DNA of 64,000 bases from Gammaproteobacteria bacterium 39-13. GTDB lineage: Bacteria; Pseudomonadota; Gammaproteobacteria; Berkiellales; Berkiellaceae. Within the stretch, counting starts at the first letter, position 1, and the number at the start of each line of letters is the position of its first letter. Below are positions 26,436 through 36,200 of the stretch, piece by piece. A program made the translations under genes and the position numbers. The stretch is from NCBI GenBank assembly GCA_001898235.1, contig MKTN01000010.1, positions 62,001 to 126,000 on the forward strand, in the 5' to 3' direction. The notes under the pieces are model-generated. The model saw only the letters and a list, made by a program, of their open reading frames with translations. It had not been told where the DNA came from and made no database searches.

Positions 26436-29086
26436 AAATCACTTTTTTCTCTTACTCGGCAAACTGGGCCTAAGTGGCAATATTGGCAAGTGGAAGCCCC
26501 ATGAACAGGATCAACGCGAGCAACGCCTTGTTTAAAGTCTTGGGCTAATAAATTTAAACGATGTTCCCAATAGCCATGCAATCCCGACCAATCTTGAGGA
26601 ATTTCCTCATCTCTTTCTTTTAGCTCGGCAATAGGTTTAACGCCAGAAATACCCATTTCCTTTGCGCTGACGCCTTCAAACTGACATTCTTGACTACTTA
26701 ATTTAACCACCATCAAAGCCTTGGGTTGGATTTTTGCCGAGGCTAAATAATACATCCCTAGTTGCGGAGACTTGGGACGTTCCCCCCATAACTCAGACAA
26801 CTTAAATTGTCCTGTCTTATAATCAGTAATAATAATTTCATTCTCGGCTGTTTTATCAAGCCTGTCTAAACGAAAAGAAAACCTTATACCGGCCAATTCA
26901 AATTCTTGACGTTTTTCTATAGCAACAACACTAAAGGGAGCCCTCCTTTTTTCTATTTCAATATAATCGTTCAAAATCATTTTTAACCGATTTTTCTCTA
27001 CTTCAAGATAAGGAGAAGCCTCTTCTTGCGGCCTCATTTTCACTAGATGCTTATTGATTAAACCATCGAATTTTTGTTGTAGTGTGTTCTCTTCTATTTG
27101 ACAGAGTGTATTTAAATCAGGGCAGGATTGCCAAAATTCTTCTAGAACACGGTGTAACAAAATCCCTTGTTGATAGGGTTGTAACCATTTTTCAGATGCC
27201 TCTTCTAGAAGAGCATGCAATCTCAATTCAGCAAATGCTTTGAAAGGACAAGCTGCTTGTAATGCTAAAGTCGTTGCGGTACCGGTAAAACCTTCTTCTG
27301 GGGATAATGCTGGTGCTTTTTCATCTAATAATAGTTCTATGGATGTGTCTTGTAAAAATAATGCTTCACATCGTTCAAGCTTCGCTGAACCGGAGGTAGG
27401 GGCTAACTTAACATCTCGCACAAGCTCGCTGACTTCTAATGTTTTTTCTTTGTCTGAAATAGGATAACTAAAAATAATATTTCTAGCGCTTTCTTTAAAG
27501 CGCTGCGTAACTTTTTTAGCATATACTAATTCTCGCTCAGCATTAGCGTGGGGCATATTTTTAAGGCATTGTAAGGCATGAGAGATAAAAGGATTTGGTG
27601 CAGGACTGGGTGGCCATGCTTCACTATAGAGCCCCATCACCCAAAGGTTATCATATTGTTGTCCTACACCTTCTAGTAAACCTAAAATTTGGATTGGCGC
27701 TCCCTTGTTTTCAGCCTGAAAGGGAATATTGCTGGCTAATTTTTGTAAGGTACTTAGTGCTTGAAAAAAATTCGTTTGAGGTAACACGTTATCACACAAA
27801 CTTAACTCATTCAGCAGCTCATCCCATCTTTTGACGGTTTGATATTCTATACTATTTAAAACTCTTTCTCCTGGCCATCCAAATACCTTCAAAATTTTTC
27901 GAAAGACCTTGGCCCATTTAGAGAAAGGAAGTTGTTGTGCTGAAGGCAAAACATCAGCTAAATTTTGCAACATGCTATACCACTTGGGCACACTAATTTG
28001 CTTATTTTTCCAAATAGACAGCATTGCAGCTTGCAATGTGGTTTTTTCTTGCGAAACACTTTTAAGACTTGCTGATAATGTTGCCCTAAAAAACTGCTCC
28101 TCTTCATTTGCAGTGCAAAACACGCTGTTAATAGCGAAGCTATAATCTGAGAGAGACCAAGAAGATAGGCCTAGTTTTAAAAATCCTATTGCTGCATGCA
28201 CAATAGGATACTGAATAAGTGGAGTTGCGGCTGAAATATTATAGTGGGGAAAAACCTCATCTTCTGGGCTACACACCATTAAGGGATCAAAAGTATCTTT
28301 AAAAATTCTATCAATAGTCGAACGCATGTCTGCCAAATTTGGCACTACTATTGCGATATTATTTTCACCATTGGAAAGTAGATTTTTGGCCCATAATGCC
28401 GCTTCAATACATTCTTGCTCTTGATTTAAAAATGCGTTTCTCACTATTTGTTCTGGTTTCAAAGGTGCAGGCATTTTTGATAAAACTTGCCATTCTTGTA
28501 AGGCTAACTGCTTAAAAAATTGTTCATAAAGCGGCGACATCTCTTCAAAGCCATACAAAATAAGACTGAAGGTGGGAGAAATGCTTTTAATCGCATTTTT
28601 ATGCTGGTTTGTTAAAAAAACTGATAACGTATCGCAAAGCGAGACAGTATCAATAAAATTATTTTCTTCAAGCCATTGGCAATAGCTTTGCGCCCAGGTT
28701 TGAAAAGTGGCTTGATCAATATTTTCTGATGGTTCATCTAACACCTCTGACACTAGCCAATGATGAAGATTTGTCCAAGCCTGTAATGCTGTTTTTGCAG
28801 CTGTATGCGGTCGTAATAAAGTTGGATTGGCATCTTGAATGATGTATTCCCATCGCAATAAAGACTGGGCTTTTGTTAATAATTGCTGATGAATCATCCC
28901 TCTGATTTCAAATTGATCCCATAATGCGTGCAGCCAATCTTCTAAGGCATAAACAATAGGCGTTTCAAAAGCACCTTTCTCAGCCAACTGTCTTCCTACT
29001 TCTTGACGTACATAGGCTGCAAGTCGTCGAGAAGGTGTTATTAAGGTAGCTGATTTTTTTAAAAGATTAACTAATTCATTATCCAT
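26432..29086 (-). CDS. AddB-like PD-(D/E)XK nuclease (probable DNA repair protein)
   Basis: The protein is 884 aa. The N-terminal part is a degenerate helicase-like region (TLITPSRRLAAYVRQEVG). The C-terminal nuclease has the catalytic IIITDYKTGQF at about residues 753-762. Four cysteines, one in ACPFKAFAEL (about 613) and three in CQYCHLGPVCR (about 872-881), match the arrangement that holds a 4Fe-4S cluster in AddB. The family is close to the TIGR03623 'probable DNA repair protein' group usually paired with an AddA-like helicase. It is the first gene of the pair. Confidence 0.85.
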   Translation of the reverse strand: MDNELVNLLKKSATLITPSRRLAAYVRQEVGRQLAEKGAFETPIVYALEDWLHALWDQFEIRGMIHQQLLTKAQSLLRWEYIIQDANPTLLRPHTAAKTALQAWTNLHHWLVSEVLDEPSENIDQATFQTWAQSYCQWLEENNFIDTVSLCDTLSVFLTNQHKNAIKSISPTFSLILYGFEEMSPLYEQFFKQLALQEWQVLSKMPAPLKPEQIVRNAFLNQEQECIEAALWAKNLLSNGENNIAIVVPNLADMRSTIDRIFKDTFDPLMVCSPEDEVFPHYNISAATPLIQYPIVHAAIGFLKLGLSSWSLSDYSFAINSVFCTANEEEQFFRATLSASLKSVSQEKTTLQAAMLSIWKNKQISVPKWYSMLQNLADVLPSAQQLPFSKWAKVFRKILKVFGWPGERVLNSIEYQTVKRWDELLNELSLCDNVLPQTNFFQALSTLQKLASNIPFQAENKGAPIQILGLLEGVGQQYDNLWVMGLYSEAWPPSPAPNPFISHALQCLKNMPHANAERELVYAKKVTQRFKESARNIIFSYPISDKEKTLEVSELVRDVKLAPTSGSAKLERCEALFLQDTSIELLLDEKAPALSPEEGFTGTATTLALQAACPFKAFAELRLHALLEEASEKWLQPYQQGILLHRVLEEFWQSCPDLNTLCQIEENTLQQKFDGLINKHLVKMRPQEEASPYLEVEKNRLKMILNDYIEIEKRRAPFSVVAIEKRQEFELAGIRFSFRLDRLDKTAENEIIITDYKTGQFKLSELWGERPKSPQLGMYYLASAKIQPKALMVVKLSSQECQFEGVSAKEMGISGVKPIAELKERDEEIPQDWSGLHGYWEHRLNLLAQDFKQGVARVDPVHGASTCQYCHLGPVCRVREKSDL

Positions 29087-29249
29087 TTAAACATCACATG
29101 TTAACGAGTTACTGATAATATACCTTGAAGCAGTTTGTTTTTGGGCAAGGCAGCATACACCCAAGGTAACGGCGCGACATCGTAAGATCTCGCACATACA
29201 AGAGCCTGAAAGCAAATAAAGATGACTCGAGCCATTTTAAGGTTAAGAG

Positions 29250-30011
29250 ATGAAATACCACAAATTTTCACCGATACCTCCTTCAGGTGCCGTAATTGGC
29301 CATCGCGGAATTGCAAAACATGCGCCAGAGAATACGCTTTCAAGCTTCAAGCTTGCAGCAAGGCAAAAGGTTGATTGGATTGAATTTGATATTAGACTAA
29401 CAAAAGATAATAGTTTAGTGGTGTTTCATGACGATACTTTAGAGCGAACAACTAATGGGACCGGATGGGTGCATGAACACACTTTAAAAGAGCTTGCAAT
29501 GCTAGATGCAGGAGCTTGGTTTAGCCCAGCATTTAGAGGTGAACCCATCCCCGTTTTCGAAGAAGTTCTCCCCGAACTCTTTAAACTCTCTCTTTATCTC
29601 AATATTGAGCTCAAAATTCCTCCCCGGGTAGATGAGGCGCATGAAAATAGGCTCTGTGAGCAAGTGATTACCCTCCTCTCTTCGAGCTGGCCCTCCTTGC
29701 AAGCATGGCCGTTAATCTCTAGTTTTCATTGGCCTTTGCTAGAAAAAATTCGTCATGCTCTACCAGAGGTGCCACTCGGCTTTTTAAGCGAAACCTGCGA
29801 AGCTGCGACCATTCAAATGGTTGCTAATACGCCTAATGCGGCGCTTCACTGCGATTATCAAAATTTATCGGAAGAAATGCTGAATTTATGTGAACAGGCG
29901 AATGTCCCTGTGCTGGCATACACTGTAAATCAGCCCGAGATTGCTAAGAAGCTGATCAATGCAGGAATATTTGGGCTTTTCTCAGACGATCCCCAACATT
30001 TACGAGCATGA
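29250..30011 (+). CDS. ugpQ: Glycerophosphodiester phosphodiesterase
   Basis: The protein is 253 aa, cytoplasmic (no signal peptide). GHRGIAKHAPENTLSSF with the catalytic His and Arg begins at residue 17. EFDIRLTKDNSLVVFHDDTL supplies the metal-binding Glu/Asp and the second His, and LNIELKI the later Glu. It hydrolyses deacylated phospholipids to glycerol-3-phosphate and an alcohol. It stands alone, divergent from the AddAB-like pair across about 160 nt. Confidence 0.93.
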   Translation: MKYHKFSPIPPSGAVIGHRGIAKHAPENTLSSFKLAARQKVDWIEFDIRLTKDNSLVVFHDDTLERTTNGTGWVHEHTLKELAMLDAGAWFSPAFRGEPIPVFEEVLPELFKLSLYLNIELKIPPRVDEAHENRLCEQVITLLSSSWPSLQAWPLISSFHWPLLEKIRHALPEVPLGFLSETCEAATIQMVANTPNAALHCDYQNLSEEMLNLCEQANVPVLAYTVNQPEIAKKLINAGIFGLFSDDPQHLRA

Positions 30012-30012
30012 G

Positions 30013-30032
30013 TACCCTCATCCTTGAGGGTA
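30013..30032. terminator. Hairpin downstream of ugpQ
   Basis: TACCCTCA (30013-30020), loop TCCT, TGAGGGTA (30025-30032): a perfect 8-bp stem starting directly after the stop. The following sequence is only moderately T-rich. Likely a terminator or mRNA-end hairpin. Confidence 0.5.
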
Positions 30033-30107
30033 TGCTACTATACTCTTCCCATTTTGCTTTTAGGCTCACGTCAACGCGAATGCTTCGACAGATCTTTGCG
30101 TAAATCG

Positions 30108-30132
30108 CGCCGTAGCCTTGGGACGTAGGCGG
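30108..30132. repeat. REP-like palindrome, copy 2
   Basis: CGCCGTAGCC (30108-30117) and GGACGTAGGCGG (30121-30132) flank a TTG centre. The reverse complement matches the element at 1095-1121 in both arms. It lies in the ugpQ-metN gap. Confidence 0.45.
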
Positions 30133-30201
30133 ATACCGCCAGCCTAAAACCAAACTGATTTGAGTAAATCAGCCTAATTAAATGGACGAGTTTTGTGCAT
30201 T

Positions 30202-31245
30202 ATGATTTCTATAAGAAATTTGTCTAAATATTACGTTATTCACAATAAAAAGATCCCTGCACTTAAGCATATTAACCTTGATGTAAAAGCAAAGGAAATT
30301 TATGGGATCATTGGCCGCAGCGGTGCAGGTAAAAGCACCTTGATCCGCTGCGTCAATATGCTGGAACGCCCTTCAGAGGGGAACGTTCTGATTGAAGGGG
30401 TCTGTTTAACAGAAATGGGTCCTGCGCAATTGCGCGAAGCAAGAAGACAAATGGGGATGATTTTTCAACATTTTAATCTACTGCAATCTCGTAATGTGAC
30501 AGATAACATTGCCCTACCCTTAGAATTAGCTGGACTCAGTAGTGCCAAGATAAAAGCGCGTGTTGATGAGTTATTAGCTTTGACAGAGCTTAGTAATCAC
30601 GCCAAACAGTATCCAAGACAATTAAGCGGTGGACAAAAACAACGTGTTGCGATTGCACGCGCACTCGCTTATTCCCCTAAGGTACTGCTTTGTGATGAAG
30701 CTACTTCCTCTTTAGATCCACAATCTACTAAAGCCATTTTAGAACTACTGCGTTCAATCAATCACGAATTAGGGATCACTATTTTACTCATCACCCATGA
30801 AATGGATGTTGTAAAAACCATTTGTCATCGCGTAGGTGTCATTCATGAAGGTGAAATTATTGAGCAACGAAATGTGATTGAGCTTTTTACCGATCCACAT
30901 ACGCAAGTAGCAAAAGATCTCGTAAAAGCTTCTTCGCGCATGGAAATTCCTCGTGTGATCAAAGAAATGCTACAAACTTGCGCGACGCAAGATGCTGGTA
31001 CTATTCTACGAATTGCATATCATGGCGAGTCAGCGTCACAACCCATTATTGGGTATTTAATTCAGCAATACCGCATCAATATCAATATTCTTCAAGGCAA
31101 TATTGAAACCATCCAAGATCAAATTGTCGGCGTGATGATTGTAGAAATCCGTGGTGATCGCGTCAGTGTTGAAAAAAGCATCAATTTCCTAGAACGAAAT
31201 GGTTTACATGTAGAGATATTAGGATATGTTCAACGAGATCATTAA
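30202..31245 (+). CDS. metN: Methionine ABC importer, ATP-binding subunit
   Basis: The protein is 347 aa from the ATG at 30202 (an in-frame TTG three codons upstream is less likely). Walker A is GRSGAGKSTLIRC, the ABC signature LSGGQKQRVAIARAL, and Walker B LLCDEAT. The C-terminal NIL domain (about 270-347, ending in SINFLERNGLHVEILGY) binds methionine and inhibits transport in this family. It is first in metN-metI-metQ with overlapping frames. No MetJ box or SAM riboswitch was recognised upstream. Confidence 0.95.
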   Translation: MISIRNLSKYYVIHNKKIPALKHINLDVKAKEIYGIIGRSGAGKSTLIRCVNMLERPSEGNVLIEGVCLTEMGPAQLREARRQMGMIFQHFNLLQSRNVTDNIALPLELAGLSSAKIKARVDELLALTELSNHAKQYPRQLSGGQKQRVAIARALAYSPKVLLCDEATSSLDPQSTKAILELLRSINHELGITILLITHEMDVVKTICHRVGVIHEGEIIEQRNVIELFTDPHTQVAKDLVKASSRMEIPRVIKEMLQTCATQDAGTILRIAYHGESASQPIIGYLIQQYRININILQGNIETIQDQIVGVMIVEIRGDRVSVEKSINFLERNGLHVEILGYVQRDH

Positions 31246-31867
31246 AGCATTGTTTGAAACCTGTATTATGGTTTTTTTCTCAGGTTTCTTCGCTGCCTTG
31301 GGAGGACTACCCATAGGGGTAGTACTTTCACTGACTAAACCGGGACAACTATGGGAGAACAAATTCATTCATATGATATTAGGGGCATTAATCAATGCCA
31401 CTCGTTCTATTCCTTTTATCATATTGATGATCGCTATTATCCCTTTCACACGCTTGATTGCGGGGAGCTCAATTCAAGTAAAAGCATTAATTGTCCCCCT
31501 AACAGTTGCGGCAATCCCATTCTTTGCTCGAACCGTAGAAATCGCTCTAAATGAAGTCCCAATAGGCTTAATTGAAGCAGCAAAAGCCATGGGAGCGACC
31601 CCTTTTCAGATCATTCGCAAAGTATTGCTTCCAGAATCTATGTCAGGTATTGTGAGTGGGCTAACCCTTACTTTAGTCAACTTGGTTGGATTCTCTGCAA
31701 TGGCTGGATTCAATGGCAGTGGTGGCTTGGGTAAACTTGCAATTGATTATGGTTTTTACCGTTATGATACCGAAGTCGTACTCATAACCGTTATTATCAT
31801 GATTGCTCTTGTTCAATGTATTCAAAGTGTTGGTGATTATGTCGCGCGTAAAATCTTTTCTCATTAG
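31226..31867 (+). CDS. metI: Methionine ABC importer, permease subunit
   Basis: The protein is 213 aa, normal for MetI (217 aa in E. coli), with five to six membrane helices. The EAA loop GLIEAAKAMGATPFQIIRKV, which docks on MetN, is clear. It overlaps metN by 20 nt and metQ by 29 nt, so the three are translationally coupled. Confidence 0.95.
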   Translation: MFNEIIKALFETCIMVFFSGFFAALGGLPIGVVLSLTKPGQLWENKFIHMILGALINATRSIPFIILMIAIIPFTRLIAGSSIQVKALIVPLTVAAIPFFARTVEIALNEVPIGLIEAAKAMGATPFQIIRKVLLPESMSGIVSGLTLTLVNLVGFSAMAGFNGSGGLGKLAIDYGFYRYDTEVVLITVIIMIALVQCIQSVGDYVARKIFSH

Positions 31868-32639
31868 CTTGTTATGCTTATTAGCGTTAGGCTGCTCACA
31901 AAAAGAACGCGGTGAGCATGAGATCTATATTGGTACTATTAGCGGACCGGAAACAGAGCTTGTTGAAGTCGCTAAAAAGGTAGCAGCTGAGCGTTACAAC
32001 TTAAAACTTACCATCATCAACTTTGAAGACTATGTTATGCCTAATACAGCTTTAGCTGAAGGCGAAATTGATGCCAACATGTTTCAACATCAACCTTACC
32101 TTGATGTAGTCCTCTCTAAACAAAAATATGCTATTGAACCTATTGGCAAAATGTTTATTTACCCCATGGGAATATATTCCAAAAAGGTGAAAGATCTTGC
32201 CGATTTACATAAAGGTGCAGTAATAGGGATCCCAAACGATCCTAGCAATGCCGCTCGAGCGCTACGCTTATTAGCTAAGGCTAAGTTGATTGCTATTCCA
32301 CAAAATATCAATGATTTAGAGCTAACACCAAAGAAAATTTATGCCAACCCTCATGAACTCGTGATAAAAGAAATTGCAGCAGCTCAGCTTCCTCGCGTTC
32401 TATCTGAAGTAGATGCTGCAGTTATCAATACAAATTATGCAATACCGGCTGGACTCATCCCGCATCGCGATGCGCTCTTTTTAGAAGACAAAAATTCACC
32501 TTATGCCAATATTGTCGTCATCAGAAGTAGCGATAAGGATAAAGAAAAATATCATCAGCTTATACAAGCTCTTCACTCAGATGAAGTACTTGCTGCCTCT
32601 AAACGCCTCTTTGCGGATCAAGCTATCCCTGCTTGGTAA
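31839..32639 (+). CDS. metQ: Methionine-binding lipoprotein
   Basis: The protein is 266 aa from the ATG at 31839, which gives a classical lipoprotein signal (MSRVKSFLISLLCLLALGC, Cys19 lipidated). A TTG 12 codons upstream is in frame but would spoil the signal. The NlpA/MetQ family blocks IYIGTISGPETELVEVAKKV and DANMFQHQPYLD are present. The start lies inside metI. Confidence 0.94.
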   Translation: MSRVKSFLISLLCLLALGCSQKERGEHEIYIGTISGPETELVEVAKKVAAERYNLKLTIINFEDYVMPNTALAEGEIDANMFQHQPYLDVVLSKQKYAIEPIGKMFIYPMGIYSKKVKDLADLHKGAVIGIPNDPSNAARALRLLAKAKLIAIPQNINDLELTPKKIYANPHELVIKEIAAAQLPRVLSEVDAAVINTNYAIPAGLIPHRDALFLEDKNSPYANIVVIRSSDKDKEKYHQLIQALHSDEVLAASKRLFADQAIPAW

Positions 32640-32651
32640 GCTATTTGGCGC

Positions 32652-33914
32652 ATGGATAGAAAACAAGATCCATCATGTCCCTCTAAAGCAAATTGGCAAT
32701 TAGGGGGATGGGCATTTTGGTCCATTGCCGCTCTTTTCTATGCTTATGAATTTGTTCACCGAGTTGCTCCAAGCATTTTGACAGAAGAGCTACGCAAAGC
32801 TTTCTCTGTTAACGAACATCAGCTTGGCATCATAGGCGCCATGTATTTCTACGCTTATGCTGCTTTTCAATTACCAGCAGGCATATTAGTTGATAGGTAC
32901 GGAGCTAAAAGACTGTTAGTGATTGCTTCTGCTGTTTTAACCCTTGGTAGTTTTCTTTTTACAACAACCTCATCAAGCAGTGTTGCTCTCGTCAGCCGTT
33001 TTATGATCGGTGCAGGCTCAGCCTTTGCATTCGTCGGTTGTCTTAAAATTGGGGCTCAGTGGCTGGCAATGAGTTCATTTCCGCTCGTGGTCGGTCTTAC
33101 CAATCTTTGTGGCACCCTAGGGGCACTCACAGGAGGAATGCCTCTTTCTTATTTAATCAAGCATGTTGGATGGCGCGAAGCACTGATGGAAGTCAGTTTT
33201 GCAGGCGTGTTTATTACTTTGCTCCTGTGGCTATTTTTACAAGATAAAAAAACCACTCGTAAAAAAGAGAACTCCCCATTCGGTTTATTAACAGGGCTTG
33301 TATTGGTGATGAAAGAGCCCCAATCCTGGCTGATTGCCATCTACGGTGCCTTACTGGTCGCCCCCATTGTCGCCTTACCTGAAATGTGGGGAGTAGAATT
33401 CTTAAAAGTCTCTTATGATATTAGTGCAACCCAAGCCTCTGCTATCACTCATACCATATTTATAGGCACTGCAGTAGGAGGCCCGTTGATTGGCTGGGCA
33501 GCTGCCTATATTAACGATAAAGCTCATTTTATGATGCTAACATCTCTTGGTGCTTTAATACTGCTACTAATATTTATCTATTGGAACAACTTACCGTTCG
33601 CGAATCTTTACGCCATCTTGTTTTGTTATGGTGTTTTGACAGCCAACATGTTGCTTTGTTTTTCGTTAATGACAAAATTGCACCCTGATTGGGCACAAGG
33701 TGCCGCAATTGGGTTTACCAATATGGTCATTATGGCAAGCGGTGGCTTAACCCAACACGGGGTAGGCTGGATCCTTAACAAACTGCGAGCGCAACATCTA
33801 GGGATATACCTTATAGAGGATTACCATATAGCATTAAGCATACTCCCTATCTGTTTATTGCTTGCCATTTGCATTACCCTTCTTATCAAACAAGGACCAG
33901 AAGACACAAAATGA
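32652..33914 (+). CDS. Major facilitator superfamily transporter
   Basis: The protein is 420 aa with about 12 membrane helices. The loop 2-3 signature of MFS carriers appears as GILVDRYGAKRLLVI. It starts 12 nt after metQ and its stop overlaps the nhaD start (ATGA), so metNIQ-MFS-nhaD could be one transcript. Similar proteins are common in Legionella and Coxiella; some relatives are amino-acid or siderophore carriers. Substrate unknown. Confidence 0.85.
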   Translation: MDRKQDPSCPSKANWQLGGWAFWSIAALFYAYEFVHRVAPSILTEELRKAFSVNEHQLGIIGAMYFYAYAAFQLPAGILVDRYGAKRLLVIASAVLTLGSFLFTTTSSSSVALVSRFMIGAGSAFAFVGCLKIGAQWLAMSSFPLVVGLTNLCGTLGALTGGMPLSYLIKHVGWREALMEVSFAGVFITLLLWLFLQDKKTTRKKENSPFGLLTGLVLVMKEPQSWLIAIYGALLVAPIVALPEMWGVEFLKVSYDISATQASAITHTIFIGTAVGGPLIGWAAAYINDKAHFMMLTSLGALILLLIFIYWNNLPFANLYAILFCYGVLTANMLLCFSLMTKLHPDWAQGAAIGFTNMVIMASGGLTQHGVGWILNKLRAQHLGIYLIEDYHIALSILPICLLLAICITLLIKQGPEDTK

Positions 33915-35287
33915 GTACTATCACCCTCCCCCTTGATTTGCATATGACAAGTAGCACGTTAGGGATCTTCTCCTTAGTTGTTTTCTTTTTAGCTTATGCA
34001 TTGGTCGTAAGTGAAGAATTTATTAGTCTACGCAAATCCAAACCCGTTATCTTCGCAGCAGGGATCATCTGGTTATTGGTAGCGATTGCTGCAAAATCCT
34101 TAGGTATGAGCGAACAAGCAGCCTTAACCGTAAAACATAATATTTTAGATTATGCAGAATTATTGCTTTTTCTATTGGTAGCAATGACATATGTCAATGC
34201 GATGGAAGAAAGAAATGTCTTTGAATCTTTAAGAGGATGGCTAGTACGAAAACACTTTAGTTACCGTGCTTTATTTTGGATTACCGGAATATTGGCTTTT
34301 TTCATTTCTCCTTTTGCAGACAATATGACTACGGCGCTAATCATGTGCGCTATCATTATGGCCGTTGGTGAAAATCAGCCCAAATTCATTGCTGTCTCTT
34401 GCATTAACATTGTCGTTGCAGCCAATGCAGGTGGCGCTTTCTGCCCCTTTGGCGACATTACGACTCTGATGGTATGGCAAAAAGGGATCTTAGGTTTTGG
34501 TGACTTCTTTCATATTTTTGTACCCTCAGTAGTCAATTTTGTTATCCCTGCAGTCTGCATGCATTTTGCTCTGCCTAAAGACATGCCTTCTCAAGCAGGC
34601 AAATTTGTAGGTCCTCTCGATGGCGGGATCATCATTGTTTTGCTCTTTTTATTAACCATTATGACAACGGTCTGTTTTCAACATTTCTTTTCACTTCCTC
34701 CGGTTATTGGCATGATGACAGGCTTAGCCTACTTACAATTTTTTGGTTATTACATCAAAATAAAAGATAGTCGAAAGCAAGAGACTGCCTTTGAAGATAC
34801 CGATACGGTGCCATTTGATATCTTTCAAAATATCAGCCGGGTTGAATGGGATACGCTATTATTCTTTTATGGCGTAATATTATGCGTGGGCGGCTTAGCC
34901 GCTTTTGGCTATCTAGATATCGTCTCTCACACGCTTTATGAAAAGTGGGGGGCAGGATTAAGCACTATTCATCAACAAACCCCTGCGAACGTTGTAATAG
35001 GGATCCTGTCAGCCATCATTGATAATATTCCTTTAATGTTTGCCGTATTGACGATGAGTCCCGCCATGTCAGAAGGACAGTGGTTACTGGTGACTCTCAC
35101 CGCTGGCGTCGGCGGAAGTTTACTTTCTATAGGATCGGCGGCAGGGGTTGCCCTCATGGGACAATCAAAAGGATACTATACATTCTTTAGCCATTTAAAA
35201 TGGTCCTGGGCAATATTACTTGGTTATTTTGCCTCAATTGCGACGCACATCTGGATTAATAGTTCGTTGTTTGAAGTCATTAAATAA
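33911..35287 (+). CDS. nhaD: NhaD-type Na+/H+ antiporter
   Basis: The protein is 458 aa from the ATG at 33911, which overlaps the MFS stop; the longer frame from 33869 would run inside the upstream gene. It has about 11-13 membrane helices and belongs to the ion transporter superfamily. Characteristic blocks are ISPFADNMTTALIMCAII, NAGGAFCPFGDITTLMVW and SAIIDNIPLMFAVLTM, in which polar residues sit within helices. Expected role is sodium and pH homeostasis. Confidence 0.92.
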   Translation: MSTITLPLDLHMTSSTLGIFSLVVFFLAYALVVSEEFISLRKSKPVIFAAGIIWLLVAIAAKSLGMSEQAALTVKHNILDYAELLLFLLVAMTYVNAMEERNVFESLRGWLVRKHFSYRALFWITGILAFFISPFADNMTTALIMCAIIMAVGENQPKFIAVSCINIVVAANAGGAFCPFGDITTLMVWQKGILGFGDFFHIFVPSVVNFVIPAVCMHFALPKDMPSQAGKFVGPLDGGIIIVLLFLLTIMTTVCFQHFFSLPPVIGMMTGLAYLQFFGYYIKIKDSRKQETAFEDTDTVPFDIFQNISRVEWDTLLFFYGVILCVGGLAAFGYLDIVSHTLYEKWGAGLSTIHQQTPANVVIGILSAIIDNIPLMFAVLTMSPAMSEGQWLLVTLTAGVGGSLLSIGSAAGVALMGQSKGYYTFFSHLKWSWAILLGYFASIATHIWINSSLFEVIK

Positions 35288-35297
35288 GCGCTTTTAT

Positions 35298-35325
35298 TCC
35301 CTCTTTCCATACAACGAAAGAGGGA
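35298..35325 (+). terminator. Hairpin downstream of nhaD
   Basis: TCCCTCTTTC (35298-35307), 8-nt loop, GAAAGAGGGA (35316-35325): a perfect 10-bp stem 10 nt after the stop. The sequence after it is only modestly T-rich. Confidence 0.6.
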
Positions 35326-35365
35326 GAGCCTTATATGTTGTTTAATATAATAATTTGGAAATGTC

Positions 35366-36193
35366 ATGTTCAGTTATCTTCATCGTTATCATGCCGGCAA
35401 TTTTGCTGATGTTCATAAACATCTCATTCTCATTACACTTATGCTTTCTCTACAAAAGAAAGCTACACCCTTTGCTGTTTTAGATACGCATGCAGGAGAA
35501 GGGATCTATAATTTAAAAAGTGCGGAAAGCCAAAAAAACACTGAATTTAAAAGAGGATTAAACCCATTACTCCATGTAGAAAATCCCCCTCCTTTACTTG
35601 AACGTTATTTGAAAATAATTCAATCATGCAATACTACAGATGAAAAAAGTCTCTACCCAGGATCGCCTGCGATCATTAAACAACTGTTAAGAAGTGAAGA
35701 TAGAGGGATCTTAATTGAGGGGCATCCCCGCGTTATCACAACCTTACGTGAACATTTCGCCAGAGATAAACAACTTCACATCCATGAGCGCGATTCATTG
35801 GAAGGGCTTATCGGGCTTGTACCATTTACGGAGAAACGAGGCCTTATTTTTATTGATCCCAGCTTTGAAGTAAAAACAGAATACAAAGAGATCGTCAAAA
35901 AATTAACCACTGCCTATGAACGATTTCCTCAAGGAATTTATGCATTGTGGTATCCATTATTACCGGCTGCCATGCATCAAGATATGCTAAATAGAATTCA
36001 ACGTTCCAACTTCTCTAAAGTGTGGTATTGCGAATGGATCCCTTATCCACAACAAGAACCAAAAGGTCTTTATGGTAGCGGCATGGTAATCTTAAATGCA
36101 CCCTGGCAATCAGATATTGAAATCAAAGCGCTTTTCACTTGGTTAAACCAACATGTTTATAAAACAGGACACTTTCAACAAGGATGGATCTAA
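35366..36193 (+). CDS. rlmJ: 23S rRNA (adenine(2030)-N6)-methyltransferase
   Basis: The protein is 275 aa (E. coli RlmJ is 280 aa). The N-terminus MFSYLHRYHAGNFADVHKH is highly typical, followed by FAVLDTHAGEGIYNL for SAM binding. The catalytic motif reads LIFIDPSFEVKTEY: the usual DPPY/F is DPSF here. Pro-to-Ser at the second proline is uncommon but the rest of the motif is intact. It is convergent with the next gene, only 7 nt apart. Confidence 0.94.
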   Translation: MFSYLHRYHAGNFADVHKHLILITLMLSLQKKATPFAVLDTHAGEGIYNLKSAESQKNTEFKRGLNPLLHVENPPPLLERYLKIIQSCNTTDEKSLYPGSPAIIKQLLRSEDRGILIEGHPRVITTLREHFARDKQLHIHERDSLEGLIGLVPFTEKRGLIFIDPSFEVKTEYKEIVKKLTTAYERFPQGIYALWYPLLPAAMHQDMLNRIQRSNFSKVWYCEWIPYPQQEPKGLYGSGMVILNAPWQSDIEIKALFTWLNQHVYKTGHFQQGWI

Positions 36194-36200
36194 CTGCGTT

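Noticed and set aside
29101-29343. An 80-aa open frame on the minus strand overlapping the ugpQ start
   Set aside because: It overlaps the well-supported ugpQ reading frame and the divergent promoter region; a chance frame.
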